A stretch of DNA of 35,745 nucleotides. Origin: Pseudonocardia sp. CNS-139. GTDB lineage: Bacteria > Actinomycetota > Actinomycetes > Mycobacteriales > Pseudonocardiaceae. Shown here piece by piece: positions 9,066 through 18,376 of this stretch. Under the pieces are notes generated by a model. The model saw only the letters and a program-made list of their open reading frames with translations. It ran no database searches and was not told the origin of the DNA. A program made the position numbers and the translations under genes. Position 1 is the stretch's first letter. The number at the start of each line of letters is the position of its first letter. Location: positions 1-35,745 of the forward strand of contig MKJX01000221.1 of NCBI GenBank assembly GCA_001942415.1, written 5' to 3'.

Positions 9066-9589
9066 GGGGCCAGCGTCCCGGTGAACGCGACGAGCGACCA
9101 GACCCGCACCCGCGGTGCGAACCCGGCCTCCGCGAGCCGGGCGGGGAGCCCGAGCGGGTCGACCGGCGTGCAGCGCCGCTCGGCGTCGAGCCGGCGGAAG
9201 TGCGGCCCGTTGTTGGGGGTGATCCCGGCCAGCACGCCGCCGGGGCGCAGCACCCGCGCCCACTCGGCGAGCGCCGCGTCCTGGGCGGCGGCCGGGAGGT
9301 GGTGCAGCACGAACAGGGCGACCACCGCGCTGGCGGCGCCGTCGGGCAGGGGGAGCGCGGCCGGGTCGGCCGTCGCGGCGTCGACCGTGCGCAGCCGGCC
9401 GTCGACGCGCCCGGGCGGCAGCCGGGTGGAGGGCCCGACCGCCAGCTCCACGACGTCGTCGCCGAGGTCGACGGGCGGGTCGCCGGCCGGGCCGCGCCCG
9501 TCGAGCAGCCAGCCCAGCCAGCCCTCCCGCAGGTCGGCGGTGAAGCCGGGGTCGGTGTACAGCTCCCGGAACGCCGCGCCGATCTCCAC
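9062..9589 (-). CDS. degenerate class I methyltransferase-like protein, paralogue of its neighbour
   Basis: The 175-residue intact product shares the later methyltransferase blocks with the next gene: ALPLPDGAASAVVALFVLHH, then EWARVLRPGGVLAGI and LPARLAEAGFAPRVRV. The expected SAM motif I is weak: VVELAVGPSTRLPPGRV has no GxGxG, and about 20 residues seem missing between this and the LPLPDG block. It may be a tandem duplicate that has lost SAM binding, or a divergent enzyme. The stop overlaps the next GTG start as GTGA, which suggests the two products are made together and might form a heterodimer. That is inference. The start ATG 9589 lies 9 nt after the stop of the binding-protein gene. 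Confidence 0.65.
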   Translation of the reverse strand: MEIGAAFRELYTDPGFTADLREGWLGWLLDGRGPAGDPPVDLGDDVVELAVGPSTRLPPGRVDGRLRTVDAATADPAALPLPDGAASAVVALFVLHHLPAAAQDAALAEWARVLRPGGVLAGITPNNGPHFRRLDAERRCTPVDPLGLPARLAEAGFAPRVRVWSLVAFTGTLAP

Positions 9590-9598
9590 CCCGCCGTT

Positions 9599-10627
9599 CT
9601 ACCGCACCGCGTCGGCGAGCCGGCCGACCACCTGGTCCAGCGCGTACTCCAGGGAGAGCACCGACGGGAATGCCATCGCGAGCGCGGACGGCAGGTCGAG
9701 CGCGACGTACGAGCCGCGTTGCACCGCCGGCAGCCGCCGGAAGAGCGGGTCGGACTCCACGCGGGTGCGCAGCGCCGGGTCGGACGAGGTGAAGGTGAGG
9801 ATCAGCAGGTCGGCGTCGAGCACGTCGAGCAGCTCGGGGCTCACCACGGCCTTGCCGCGGGTGCGCGACTCCGGCAGCGCCGTGGCCTTCGGCGAGAGCA
9901 CGAGCCCGAGCTGCTGGAGGAACACCGCGGAGAGGTCGGCCGTGGAGTTGGTCGTGTAGATCGTGCCGTCCGGCGTCACCGGACCGAACGTGAACGTGCG
10001 CCCGGCCAGGGCGGGGTGCGCGGCGCGGGCGGCGGCGATGCGCGCCTCGACGTCGTGCACGCGCTGCACCGCCTCGTCCGGGTGGCCGAGGACCTGGCCG
10101 ACCCGGGTGGTCGTGTCCTGCCAGCGGTCGGTGTTCGGACCGGTCGTGTAGGCGAGCACGGGCGCGATCCGCGCGAGCTGCTCGTGGTCCTGGGCCAGCG
10201 AGTACGCCGTGGTCGCGACGATCAGGTCCGGGCGCAGCGCCGCGATCCGCTCGAAGGGGAGCCCGTCGGCGGCGTCGAGCAGCTCCAGCGGGCGTCCGGC
10301 GAGCGCCGTCGCGACCCACGGCGGCACCCCGTCCGGGAGCGACGTGTCGCGCGTCGCGGCGACCGGGAGCACGCCGAGGCCGAGCACGGTCGCGGCGTCG
10401 GGCCCGTAGCCGAGCGCGACCACCCGCTCCGGCGCGGCGGGCACCACGGTCGGGCCGAACGCGCCGTCGACCTGCACCGGGAACCCGGCGGCCGGCGCGG
10501 GCGCCGGGACGGTGACGGCCGGCGCGCAGCCGGCCAGCCCCAGCGCGGCGATCCCGGCCGCGCCGAGGAACCGGCGCCGGTTCAGCTCGTCGGCCAGTGG
10601 GTCCGGTTCCAGCAGCAGTGCGACCAC
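9599..10627 (-). CDS. iron-siderophore ABC transporter substrate-binding lipoprotein (FepB/FecB family)
   Basis: This is the extracytoplasmic receptor for a ferric siderophore, tethered to the outer face of the membrane. The N-terminus carries a twin-arginine-like, lipid-modified signal: N-RRRFLGAAGIAALGLAGC with an LAGC lipobox. The mature part has the two-lobed periplasmic-binding fold, with the family blocks APERVVALGYGPDAATVLGL and FERIAALRPDLIVATT. The product is 342 residues and intact. The GTG start at 10627 has a GAGGAG ribosome binding site. No permease or ATPase gene is adjacent, so the rest of the transporter must lie elsewhere. An IdeR/DtxR-type box lies 33-51 bp upstream, so repression by iron is likely. 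Confidence 0.92.
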   Translation of the reverse strand: MVALLLEPDPLADELNRRRFLGAAGIAALGLAGCAPAVTVPAPAPAAGFPVQVDGAFGPTVVPAAPERVVALGYGPDAATVLGLGVLPVAATRDTSLPDGVPPWVATALAGRPLELLDAADGLPFERIAALRPDLIVATTAYSLAQDHEQLARIAPVLAYTTGPNTDRWQDTTTRVGQVLGHPDEAVQRVHDVEARIAAARAAHPALAGRTFTFGPVTPDGTIYTTNSTADLSAVFLQQLGLVLSPKATALPESRTRGKAVVSPELLDVLDADLLILTFTSSDPALRTRVESDPLFRRLPAVQRGSYVALDLPSALAMAFPSVLSLEYALDQVVGRLADAVR

Positions 10628-10659
10628 GATCGGCTCCTCACGACTTCCCGGGGATGAAG

Positions 10660-10678
10660 TGAGGTGAGCCTATGCTTA
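10660..10678 (-). promoter_or_regulatory. IdeR/DtxR-type iron box
   Basis: Read on the minus strand the site is TAAGCATAGGCTCACCTCA. It matches the consensus TTAGGTTAGGCTAACCTAA at 14 of 19 positions, including the central TAGGCT. TAGGCT also fits a -10 box, so a bound repressor would block RNA polymerase. The first bases (TAA) are the stop codon of the upstream M15 peptidase gene. Confidence 0.75.
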
Positions 10679-11438
10679 GTGCCCGGTGGCGGAGAAATGG
10701 TGCAGGTCCACGGGCGAGCGCCACCGGCCGCCCCACGTCCAGCCGATCCGGTCGAACGCCGCGACCACCGGGCCGTCCGGGAAGATCATCCCGGGCCGGA
10801 CGTACCCGCGGTCCAGGTAGGCCGAGGCCAGCTCCGGGAGCACCAGGTCGCCGCGGCGGTACGGGTTCTGGAACGGGTTGACGTCCACGGCCAGCCCGCT
10901 CGCGTGCGCCGACCAGCGCGTCGACCCGACCATCGGACGGCAGACGAACGCCGTGGTCGTGTTGTCGTCGCCGGTCGGGGCGGCCTCGATGTCGCCGCGC
11001 GTGACCACCCGCATCTGCTCGATCGGGAACCCGGCGGCGAAGAGCTGCTCGAACACCGACACGCGTCCGCGGCCACCGTGCGGTGCACGAGCAGCTCGCC
11101 GGTGTGCGCGCCGCCGTCGAAGCCGCGGAACACGACCGTGGCGTAGCTCAGGTCGGCCGGCTGCACCGGGCAGTCCTGGCGCCACGTCGAGCGGGCCAGC
11201 ACGGCGTCCGGGACCGGGCCGACGGTCGCGGCGAACCGCCCGTCCGCGGGCGGCGGGAGCAGGTCGCGGGTGGGCAGCCGGCGGTCGACCAGCTCCGGCG
11301 GGGTGGGGCTCGCCGCGGCGTGCCCGCCGGGACGGTCCGCGATGTGCGCGGCCCGCAGCCCGACCGGCGGGTCCGCGCCGCACGCGGTGAGGGCGAACGC
11401 AGCGCTAGCGTGGCGGCGGTCCGGGACGGGTTCGGCAC
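10676..11438 (-). CDS. M15 family D-alanyl-D-alanine carboxypeptidase-like lipoprotein
   Basis: Probably a zinc carboxypeptidase acting on peptidoglycan peptides (VanY/DacB-like) at the cell surface. The conserved zinc motif is STRWSAHASGLAVDVNP (SxHxxGxAxD), and the last ligand is in DLHHFSATGH at the very C-terminus. The N-terminus from GTG 11438 is a lipoprotein signal once the frame is repaired near 11400 with one base (LALAFALTACG). A second single-base gap lies near 11062 (AADA|VSVFEQL). Corrected length is about 254 residues. The start is less certain because a -10-like GACGCT 6 nt upstream is the only support. The stop codon lies inside the iron box of the downstream binding-protein gene. 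Confidence 0.83.
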
Positions 11439-11514
11439 CGGCCGAGCGTCGCACGCGCCGGCGTCCCGTCGCGGGAGCGCGGTGCCGTTCGGAGCGCGGT
11501 GTCGTCCGATCTGG

Positions 11515-11520
11515 TAGGCA
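11515..11520 (+). promoter_or_regulatory. -10-like box (TAGGCA), GNAT gene
   Basis: TAGGCA ends 6 nt before ATG 11527. The last base is A instead of the usual T, so support is moderate. Confidence 0.35.
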
Positions 11521-11526
11521 GGCCGG

Positions 11527-11983
11527 ATGACCGGCGAGACGATGTCCGCGACCGTCCACCGGGCCGTGGCCGGGGACCTCGGCCCGCACCTGCTGTACGA
11601 GCTGCTGCGGCTGCGCGTGGACGTGTTCGTCGTCGAGCAGGCGAGCCCGTACGGCGAGCTGGACGGGCGCGACCTCGACGACCGGACCCGGCACTTCTGG
11701 CTCACGCGCCGGCACCGCGCCCGAGCCGGTGCTCGGGTGCCTGCGCCTGCTGGAGGACGCGGACGGCTTCCGTATCGGGCGGCTCTGCACCGCGCGCACC
11801 GTCCGCGGGCACGGGCTGGGGCGCCAGCTCATGGAGGCGGCGCTCGCCGAGGTCGGCGATGCGCCGTGCGTGCTCGACTCGCAGGAGCACCTCGCCGGCT
11901 TCTACCGGGGGTACGGCTTCGTCCCGACGGGCCCGGCCTACGACTGGGACGGCGTGTCGCACGTCCCGATGCGGCGCGGCTGA
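11527..11983 (+). CDS. GNAT family N-acetyltransferase (ElaA-like)
   Basis: An acetyl-CoA-dependent acyltransferase of unknown substrate. The first half (LLYELLRLRVDVFVVEQASP, then YGELDGRDLDDRTRHFWL) is characteristic of the ElaA subgroup. The second half has the acetyl-CoA-binding motif A (GRLCTARTVRGHGLGRQLME, R/Q-GxGxG/A type) and ends with the HLAGFYRGYGFVPTG block. The frame changes near 11710, needing either two missing bases or one extra base, between FWLTRR and PVLGCLRLL. Corrected length is about 152 residues. ATG 11542 (MSATVH) is an alternative start. From memory an ElaA-like GNAT (Rv2851c) lies between proS and mtr in M. tuberculosis, in line with the order here. Confidence 0.85.
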
Positions 11984-12068
11984 CCCCGATCGGGGGACCC
12001 TCGGTGGCACGCGGAACACGCCGCGTTGCGCGATACTCGCCAAAGATTCCGCGGGGTGGAGGTTTGGG

Positions 12069-12536
12069 ATGAGCGAGGACCCGACCCGGGCGACCGCCCG
12101 ACCGGACGTGCCGACCTACGGGCGGGTGGGGCCGGCCGACCCGCGGCAGGACCCGATGACCCAGCCGGCGATGCGGCCGCCTTCCGAGGTGGCGGTGCCG
12201 GACCTGCCCACCGTGCCGACGCCGGGCGACCAGCCGACCGTCCCCGTCCCGACGCCGCGCGGGGCGCCCGACCACTCCGTCACGCGGTCGCGCACGGGCA
12301 TCCTCTGGACCGGGCTGATCCTCTCCGCCCTCGTCCTGCTCTTCCTGCTGATCTTCATCCTGCAGAACATGCATCCCGTGCAGGTCAACTTCCTCGCCGC
12401 GACCGGCACCCTGCCCACGGGCGTGGCGCTGCTGCTGGCGTCGATCGGCGGGATCCTGCTGGTCGCGCTGCCCGGCGGCCTGCGCATCCTCCAGCTGCGC
12501 CGCGTCGCGCGCCGCAGCAGCCGCCGCCCCGACTGA
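12069..12536 (+). CDS. LapA-like (DUF1049) membrane protein with proline-rich N-terminus
   Basis: The 155-residue product has a disordered, Pro/Thr-rich cytoplasmic N-terminus (about 70 residues, with repeats such as PTVPTPGDQPTVPVPTP). Two transmembrane helices follow (about residues 78-98 and 112-134), then a basic tail RRVARRSSRRPD. The segment LILQNMHPVQVNFL-like (IFILQNMHPVQVNFLAATG) is the DUF1049/LapA signature (Q-N-x-x-x-V-x-x-x-F). The start ATG 12069 has a GGTGGAGG ribosome binding site. In gamma-proteobacteria LapA (YciS) helps in LPS assembly control; here the role is unknown. The gene converges on the P450 gene across the phased repeat array. Confidence 0.85.
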   Translation: MSEDPTRATARPDVPTYGRVGPADPRQDPMTQPAMRPPSEVAVPDLPTVPTPGDQPTVPVPTPRGAPDHSVTRSRTGILWTGLILSALVLLFLLIFILQNMHPVQVNFLAATGTLPTGVALLLASIGGILLVALPGGLRILQLRRVARRSSRRPD

Positions 12537-12546
12537 CCGGCCGCCC

Positions 12547-12728
12547 GCGACTCGCGTGCACCCAGCCCGCGACTCGCGTGCACCCAGCCCCCGACTCGCG
12601 TGCACCCAGGGCGCGACTCGCGTGCACTTTTCCGGCGACTCGCGGGGGGTTTGCGCGAGTCGGGGTCTGACGGCGCGCGAGTCGCGGTGAAAGTGCGCGC
12701 GAGTCGCTGGATTACTGCGCGCGAGTTG
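12547..12728. repeat. 22-bp-phased inverted repeat array (five CGACTCGCG, then four CGCGAGTYG units)
   Basis: Five forward cores CGACTCGCG start at 12548, 12570, 12592, 12614 and 12636, exactly 22 bp apart. Four reverse cores CGCGAGTCG (the last CGCGAGTTG) start at 12654, 12676, 12698 and 12720, again exactly 22 bp apart. Spacers are 13 nt; the first three forward ones are near identical (TGCACCCAGCCCG-like). The array fills the 197-bp gap between the convergent LapA-like and P450 genes. A smaller member with the same 22-bp phase lies at 32317-32405. It may act as a bidirectional terminator, protein-binding array or structural DNA element. Confidence 0.9.
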
Positions 12729-12733
12729 TGGGG

Positions 12734-15700
12734 TCAGCTGCCCCAGATGTCCTCCAGGAAGCGGTTCGCGCTGCGCAGGCCGGCCATCCACGCCGCCGCG
12801 TCGGAGTCGCTCGTGCCCGTGCGGTCGCGGAAGATCCGCTGCAGGGCCTCGCGGGTGGGCGGGGCCATCGTGGCGGCGTTGCCGCACACCATCACGACCG
12901 CGTCCTGCTGCAGCAGCGACCAGACCTCGTCGGCGCAGTCGAGGATCGCGTCCTGGACGTAGCGGCAGTGCCCGTCCGCGCGGGAGTACGCCGTCTCCGT
13001 CCGCACCACGCCCTGCTCCTCGTAGCGGGCCAGCTCGTCGGCGTAGAGGTGGTCGGTGTCCGCGCGGCGGCAGCCGAAGAACAGCAGGGACCGCGCGACC
13101 GGCACGCCCTGCGCCTTCTGCGCGGCGCGTTCCTGCAGGAACCCGCGGAAGGGCGCGAGCCCGGTGCCGGCCCCGATCATGATCATCGGGACGTGCGGGT
13201 TCTCCGGCGGGTGGAACGGGATCGTCGGCTTCCGCACGAACACGAACGCCGTCGCGTCCTCCGGGAGCAGCGGCAGGTACCCGGAGCAGACGCCGGTGTA
13301 GACGCCCACCCCGGACCGGGCCGGCCCGCGCAGCACGCCGACGGTGATGCTGCAGACGTCCGGGTCCACCAGCGGCGACGACGAGATCGAGTAGTAGCGC
13401 GGGCGCAGCGGCGGCAGCATGTCGAGGAACTCCTCGAACGGCACCTCGCAGGCCGGGAACGCCTCCAGCAGGTCCAGCACCGACCGGCGCGCGTCGCCGA
13501 CCCGCTCGGCGTAGCGGGCGCGGGCGGCCTCGTCGTCGCGGCCAGCGACTCCAGCTCCGCCTTCTGCCCGGGGTCGGACGTGTGCCGGGCGAGCGTGGCG
13601 ATGTCGTCGCGCGTCGCGACGTCCTGCAGCTCGACGCAGCAGCCCAGCACGCCCAGGAGCGGCGCGGGCTCGTCGATGGGCAGGTGGGTGTGGGTGCCGC
13701 TGCGCGGGATGATCGTGGCGTACTGGCCCGCGTCCAGCCCGAAGCGGGTCATGACGCGCCGGATCAGGTCGATCCCGTTGCGCGGCAGCACGCCGAGGTG
13801 GTCGCCGGCCGCGTAGGAGGTGCCCGCGGGCAGCGCGACCTCGATGTGCCGGGTGGAGCGCTCGGCGGGCTTGCCGTCGCTGCCGAGCAGCAGCTCCCGG
13901 TTGGCGGTGACGCGCGCGGCGTGCGCCTCGTAGGAGACGATCACCGGGTTGGTCACCTGCCGGTTGGTCAGGGTGACCGACAGCCGCGGCCCGGTGTCGA
14001 CGGTGGCTCCGACCTCGGCCGGGAGGTCCAGCGCCGCGGCGAGGTCCGGCCAGAGGCTCTCGTGCCAGTCGCGGTACTCGGCGTCGAAGTCTCCGGCGGC
14101 GTCACCGGCGCCGCGCGGGTGCACCCGGGTCCGCCGTGCGCCGCCAGCTCGGCGTCGAGCAGCGTCGGGACGGCCTGGTAGGTGCTCGCCCACTCCGTGC
14201 TGCCGCAGCCGAACACCGTGTACGCGACGCCGTCCGCGGCCGTCGCGCCGGCCGTCCGGATCCACGTGCAGAACCTCGCCGCGTTGTCCGGCGGCGTCCC
14301 GTTGTACGACGAGGAGACGACGATCAGGCCGCCGTCGGGCAGGTCGTCGACGTGGTCGTCGAGCCCGCCGAGCGTGACGCGGAACCCGCGCTCGGTGCCC
14401 TCCTGCGCGAGCCGGGTGGCGATCGCCTCCGCGGTGCCGAGGTTCGAGCCGAAGAGCACGGACAGCGGCGTGCCGTGCGCGGCGACGACGGGGGCGCCGG
14501 GCTCGGTCGCCGGGGCCGCGGCGGCGGTGACGCCGGGGCCGGCGGCGATGCCCGTGTCCAGCACGAACCCCGCGCGCGGCCGGACCTGGATCCGGAACTC
14601 GTCGGGCTTGATCGTGAGCGTGGTCTTCGTCCGCAGCCGGTAGTCGAGGTGGTCGACGAGGTCGAAGCGCTGCACGATGCCGAGCACGAGCGCGGCCTCC
14701 TGCAGCGCGAACTGCCGGCCGATGCAGGCGCGCTGCCCGGTGCCGAACGGCTTGTACGCGTTGGGCGGGAGGGCGACCACCCGCTCGGCGGCCATGTGGT
14801 CCGGGTCGAACTCCTCGGCGTCCGGGCCCCACACGGACGTCTGGCGGTGCAGCGCCGCGCTGAGCACCGTGAGCGGGGTGCGGGCCGGGATCGCGTAGCG
14901 GCCGCCGATCACGGTGTCCTCGAACGGGTAACGCGTGAACCCCGGCGCGGTCGGCCAGAGCCGCAGCGACTCGTCGAGCACCTGCCGCACGTAGCGCAGC
15001 CGGTGGATCTGCTCGAAGGTCGGTGTCGCGGTGGAGCCGAGCACCGTGTCGACCTCGGCCCGGGCCCGCTGCAGGACGCCCGGGTTCTTCAGCAGGTAGT
15101 AGACGGCGAACGAGAGCAGCCCCGACGTCGTCTCGTGGCCCGCGATGAGGAACGTGATGCACTGGGCGCGGATGTTCTCGTCCGGCAGCCCCTCGCCGCT
15201 CTGCGGGTCGACGCCGGTGATCATGCGGCCGAGCAGGTCGGTGTCGTCCGCGGTGTCGCCCTGCGCCCGGCGTTCCGCGATCAGCCGCCCGACCAGGTCG
15301 TCCATGAACGCCTGGTCCTCCTCGATCTGGCGCCGGGCGCGGATGTCGAGCCGGTTCTGGATCGGCAGCCGCCGGGCCCGGGCCTGGGCGGCGAGCAGGG
15401 TGCGCACCATGGCGTCGACGAACGGGTGCGGGGTGTCGCGGTAGAACGAGTTGAACCGGTAGCCGAACCCGCAGAGCGCGATCGTGTCGAGCGTCAGCCG
15501 GGTCATGTCGGCCGGCACGTCGACGTCCTCGTCGGGGTTGAGCCGGGCCCACTTCTCCATGAGCTGCTCGGCGATGTCGGTCATCTTCGGCACGTAGTCG
15601 CGCATCGACTGGAGCTGAACGGCGCCATGAGGATGTTGTGCGCGCGGTGCCACAGCGGGTCGTCGGTGTCGGACGTGAACAGGCCCGCGCCCACCGCGCC

Positions 15701-15958
15701 CTTGCGCAGGTTGCTGAGCCCGCCGCTGACGAGCTTGTCGAAGCGGGAGTCGTCGCAGACCTCGTCCACCAGGTCCGCCCCGGAGACGAGCAGCCGCACC
15801 CCGCCGCCGGGGAGCGTGAGCCTGTAGAGCGGGCCGTACTCGCCGGCCATCCGCGCCATCTGCTCCATCGGGCTGTGCGTGTCGATGTCGAAGAGGTTGC
15901 CCAGCACGGGCAGCGCGCGCGGGCCCGGGATCCCGTCGAGGCCGATGGGTGCGCTCAT
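12734..15958 (-). CDS. self-sufficient cytochrome P450 / NADPH-P450 reductase fusion (CYP102-type)
   Basis: A P450-BM3-like fusion expected to hydroxylate fatty acids near the omega end with NADPH and oxygen. The heme domain (about residues 1-460) has the I-helix LIAGHETTSG, ESLR (ExxR) and the heme ligand motif FGTGQRACIGRQFA near residue 405. An FMN flavodoxin domain follows (VLFGSNLGTAEAIA, then VSSSYNGTPPDNA and FGCGSTEWASTYQ). The FAD/NADPH domain has RPRYYSISSSP and IGAGTGLAPFRGFLQER, ending LEDIWGS. About 1075 residues are expected, near the 1049 of BM3. Three single-base gaps (near 15614, 14133 and 13541) break the frame and are each repaired by one base. ATG 15958 has a GGAGG site, and its start overlaps the stop of the upstream membrane-protein gene as ATGA, implying an operon. 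Confidence 0.95.
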
Positions 15959-16678
15959 GGTGTCCTCCCTGTCGGCCGGCGGGCCAGGAGCAGGCCGCTC
16001 ACCAGCAGCACCCACGCCGGGAACACCAGCAGGATCGAGGGGTGGAAGGTGACGCTGACCAGCAGGAACGCCGAGGCGAGGTAGCTGATGACGGCGAGCC
16101 AGCCGGGCATCACGCCGGCCGCCTGGCCAGCCCGGTCCGTCGTGATCATGTACATGCCGGCGCCGGACGCGAAGACGAAGACCAGGCCGTAGCCGACGGC
16201 GTGAGCGCCGCGCGACGTGGGCCGGGCCGAGCGGGGCCGCGGAGAACTCGGTGAGCAGCGCGATCGCGCCCACCGCGGCGGTGCCGCCGAAGAGCATGCC
16301 GACGAACGTGATGCCGGACGCCAGCTGCAGCCAGTGCGGGATCTCCGCCCACGAGCCCGGCCGCAGCACCTGCAGCAGCGTGCGCGTCGCGATCATGTGC
16401 CAGAGGCACGCGATGCCCGCGAACGGGACGACGTAGAGGCCGACGGCCACGAGCACACCGCCGGAGCCGTGCGCGTAGAACGCGACGTAGTCGGCGTCCT
16501 GGGCGGCGAGGCCGGGTGCCTGGCGGACGAGCACCAGCGCCACGGTGAACAGCGCCGCGAACAGCACGCCGGACCCGCCCGCCATCCGGGCCGCGGCGGC
16601 GATCGCACGCGCCCGTTCGGCGGACGGCTCGCCGGAGCCGTTCGCGGGGGTACCTCGCCACTTCGCCGGTGTCCGCAT
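15955..16678 (-). CDS. polytopic membrane protein of unknown function, coupled to the P450 gene
   Basis: After repair of one base near 16212 the product is about 240 residues. About six hydrophobic segments are visible, including SGVLFAALFTVALVLV, VLVAVGLYVVPFAGIACLWH, GITFVGMLFGGTAAVGAIAL, GLVFVFASGAGMYM, WLAVISYLASAFLLV and LLVFPAWVLLVSGLLLA. It resembles unassigned actinobacterial membrane proteins and I cannot name its function. The stop overlaps the P450 start (ATGA at 15955-15958), so the two proteins are probably made together. It might deliver substrate, localise the P450, or sense lipid. ATG 16678 is chosen; an in-frame start at 16738 would overlap the helicase terminator. Confidence 0.7.
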
Positions 16679-16722
16679 CGCGCGTTCCCGCGCGGGCGTA
16701 CCCGCCCTGTGGGGTTCTAGCG

Positions 16723-16756
16723 CGACCGTCCGGGGCAAACCGGCCCCGGACGGTCG
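16723..16756 (-). terminator. 14-bp perfect hairpin after the helicase gene
   Basis: CGACCGTCCGGGGC (723-736 within 16 kb) and GCCCCGGACGGTCG (743-756) pair perfectly around a 6-nt loop. It begins 12 nt after the helicase stop (16768). There is no U-tract, as is common for actinobacterial terminators. Confidence 0.7.
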
Positions 16757-16767
16757 GACGGGCCGGC

Positions 16768-18179
16768 TCAGGCGGCCGTGTCGCCGCGGCGGCGGGTGTT
16801 GCCCGAACGCGGGCCGGGGCGGCGCGGGCGGCGGCTGCGCGGCGCCTGCGCGGGTTTCGGCGGGTCGGCCACCGGCACCCCCGACGGCCGGCGGGCGCCC
16901 GTGATGCGGACGAGGTCGGCGCCGCCCGGCGTGACCGGAGTCTGCGTCGCGCGCACCCCGGCCAGCCGCATCAGCCGTTCGACGTCGCGGCGCTCCTCCG
17001 CCGTGGCGAGCGTGACGACCGTGCCCGAGTCGCCGGCGCGGGCGGTGCGGCCGGCGCGGTGCAGGTAGTCCTTGGGGTCGGCCGGCGGGTCGACGTGCAC
17101 GACGAGGCTCACGTCGTCGACGTGGATGCCGCGCGCGGCGACGTCCGTGGCGACGAGCACGGGCGTGCGCCCCTCCTTGAACTCGGCGATCGCCCGGTTG
17201 CGGGCGTTCTGCGCCTTGCCGCCGTGCAGCGCGCCCGCGGTGACGCCCTCCCGGCGCAGCACGCGCACGAGCCGGTCGACGCCGTGCTTGGTGCGGGCGA
17301 AGAGGATCGTGCGGCCCTCGCGGGCGGCCACCTCGCGACGATCCGCAGCTTGGCCACCGGGTCGACGATCAGCACGTGGTGGTCCATCGTCTCGACCTGC
17401 GCGGTGGCCGACGCGACGGCGCGGGTGACCGGGTCGGTCAGGTAGCGGCGGACCAGCGCGGCGACGTCGCCGTCGAGGGTGGCGGAGAAGAGCAGCCGCT
17501 GCCCGTCGGACGGGGTGAGGTCGAGGATCGCCCGGACCTGGGGGAGGAACCCCATGTCGGCCATCCGGTCGGCCTCGTCGAGCGCCGTGATCGTGACGCC
17601 GGAGAGGTCGCAGGTGCGCTGGGTGGTGTGGTCGGTGAGCCGGCCGGGCGTGGCCACGAGCAGGTCGACGCCGCGGTCGAGCTCGGCGGCCTGCCGGTTG
17701 AACGACAGCCCGCCGACGACGGACGTGACCGTGAGACCGAGCGCCCTGCCGAACGGGGCGAGCGCGTCGACGACCTGCTGCGCCAGCTCGCGGGTGGGCA
17801 CGAGCACCAGCCCGCGCGGCCGCCGGGGTGCGGCGCGGCCGCCGGCGAGGCGGGCGAGCAGCGCGAGGCCGAACGCGAGCGTCTTGCCCGAGCCGGTCTG
17901 GCCGCGGCCGAGCAGGTCGCGCCCGGCGAGCGTGTCGGGCAGCGTGGCGGCCTGGATCGGGAACGGCTGCGCGAACCCGCCGGTGGTGAGGGCGGTGACG
18001 AGCGCGGCGGGCAGGCCCAGCTCGGCGAACGTCGGCATGCCCGTGTCGGGCACGGCCCACAGCACCTCGGCCGGCGCGGCGACGGCGGGCGCGGCGGGTG
18101 CCGGGCGGCCGTCGCGCGGACGGCCGCGGCGGCGGGAGCGCGGGCTCGCCGAGGCGCGGCGGGTGGACGGGGATGTCAC
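16768..18179 (-). CDS. DEAD-box ATP-dependent RNA helicase
   Basis: Cytoplasmic RNA helicase for ribosome assembly, mRNA decay or cold adaptation (RhlE/CsdA-like). Motifs in order: Q-motif region FAQPFPIQAATLP, Walker A GQTGSGKTLAFG, PTRELAQQ, ATPGRL, DEAD (ALDEADRM), SAT (LLFSATLDG), ARGIHVDDV and HRAGRTARAGDSG. The C-terminal tail is short, basic and Arg-rich. The frame changes near 17335 (RIVA|EVAAREGRTILFA), repaired by one C/G. Corrected length is about 470 residues. The GTG start at 18179 has a GGAGG site. A -10-like TAGAGT about 155 nt upstream implies a long 5' UTR, which in this family can mean post-transcriptional control. Confidence 0.93.
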
Positions 18180-18342
18180 AGGGAACCTCCGGGACGTGGC
18201 ACGTCACACGGAGAGCCGCCGCATGGCAGAGCTCTGGGACGGGCCCGGGCGCGAGCGTTGCGCCCTGAATGGGAAGAACGGGGAAGAACGGGGTGCGCCG
18301 CCCGGGCCTTCGCGGCCGGCCGGACGCTCGTGATCAACTCTA
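18180..18342 (-). promoter_or_regulatory. putative promoter and about 150-nt 5' UTR of the helicase gene
   Basis: A TAGAGT -10 box (18342-18337, minus strand) lies well upstream of GTG 18179. The predicted untranslated leader contains a direct repeat GGGAAGAACG (plus strand, 18269-18289 area) and a GC-rich segment. No classical cold-box was recognised. Only short shadow ORFs occur here. Confidence 0.4.
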
Positions 18343-18366
18343 GCCGAGCGCCCGACCGGCCCCTTG

Positions 18367-18375
18367 CGCGAGTCG
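18367..18375 (-). repeat. solo CGCGAGTCG core beside the RIO kinase stop codon
   Basis: A single CGCGAGTCG, preceded by TTG, lies 2 bp beyond the RIO-kinase stop. It equals the core of the 22-bp-phased arrays at 12.6 and 32.3 kb, but no second unit occurs 22 bp away, so it may be a relic or chance. Confidence 0.4.
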
Positions 18376-18376
18376 G

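Noticed and set aside
12547..12728. CRISPR array
   Set aside because: Units are 9-bp cores with 13-nt partly repeated spacers in both orientations, too short for CRISPR repeats, and no cas gene is near.
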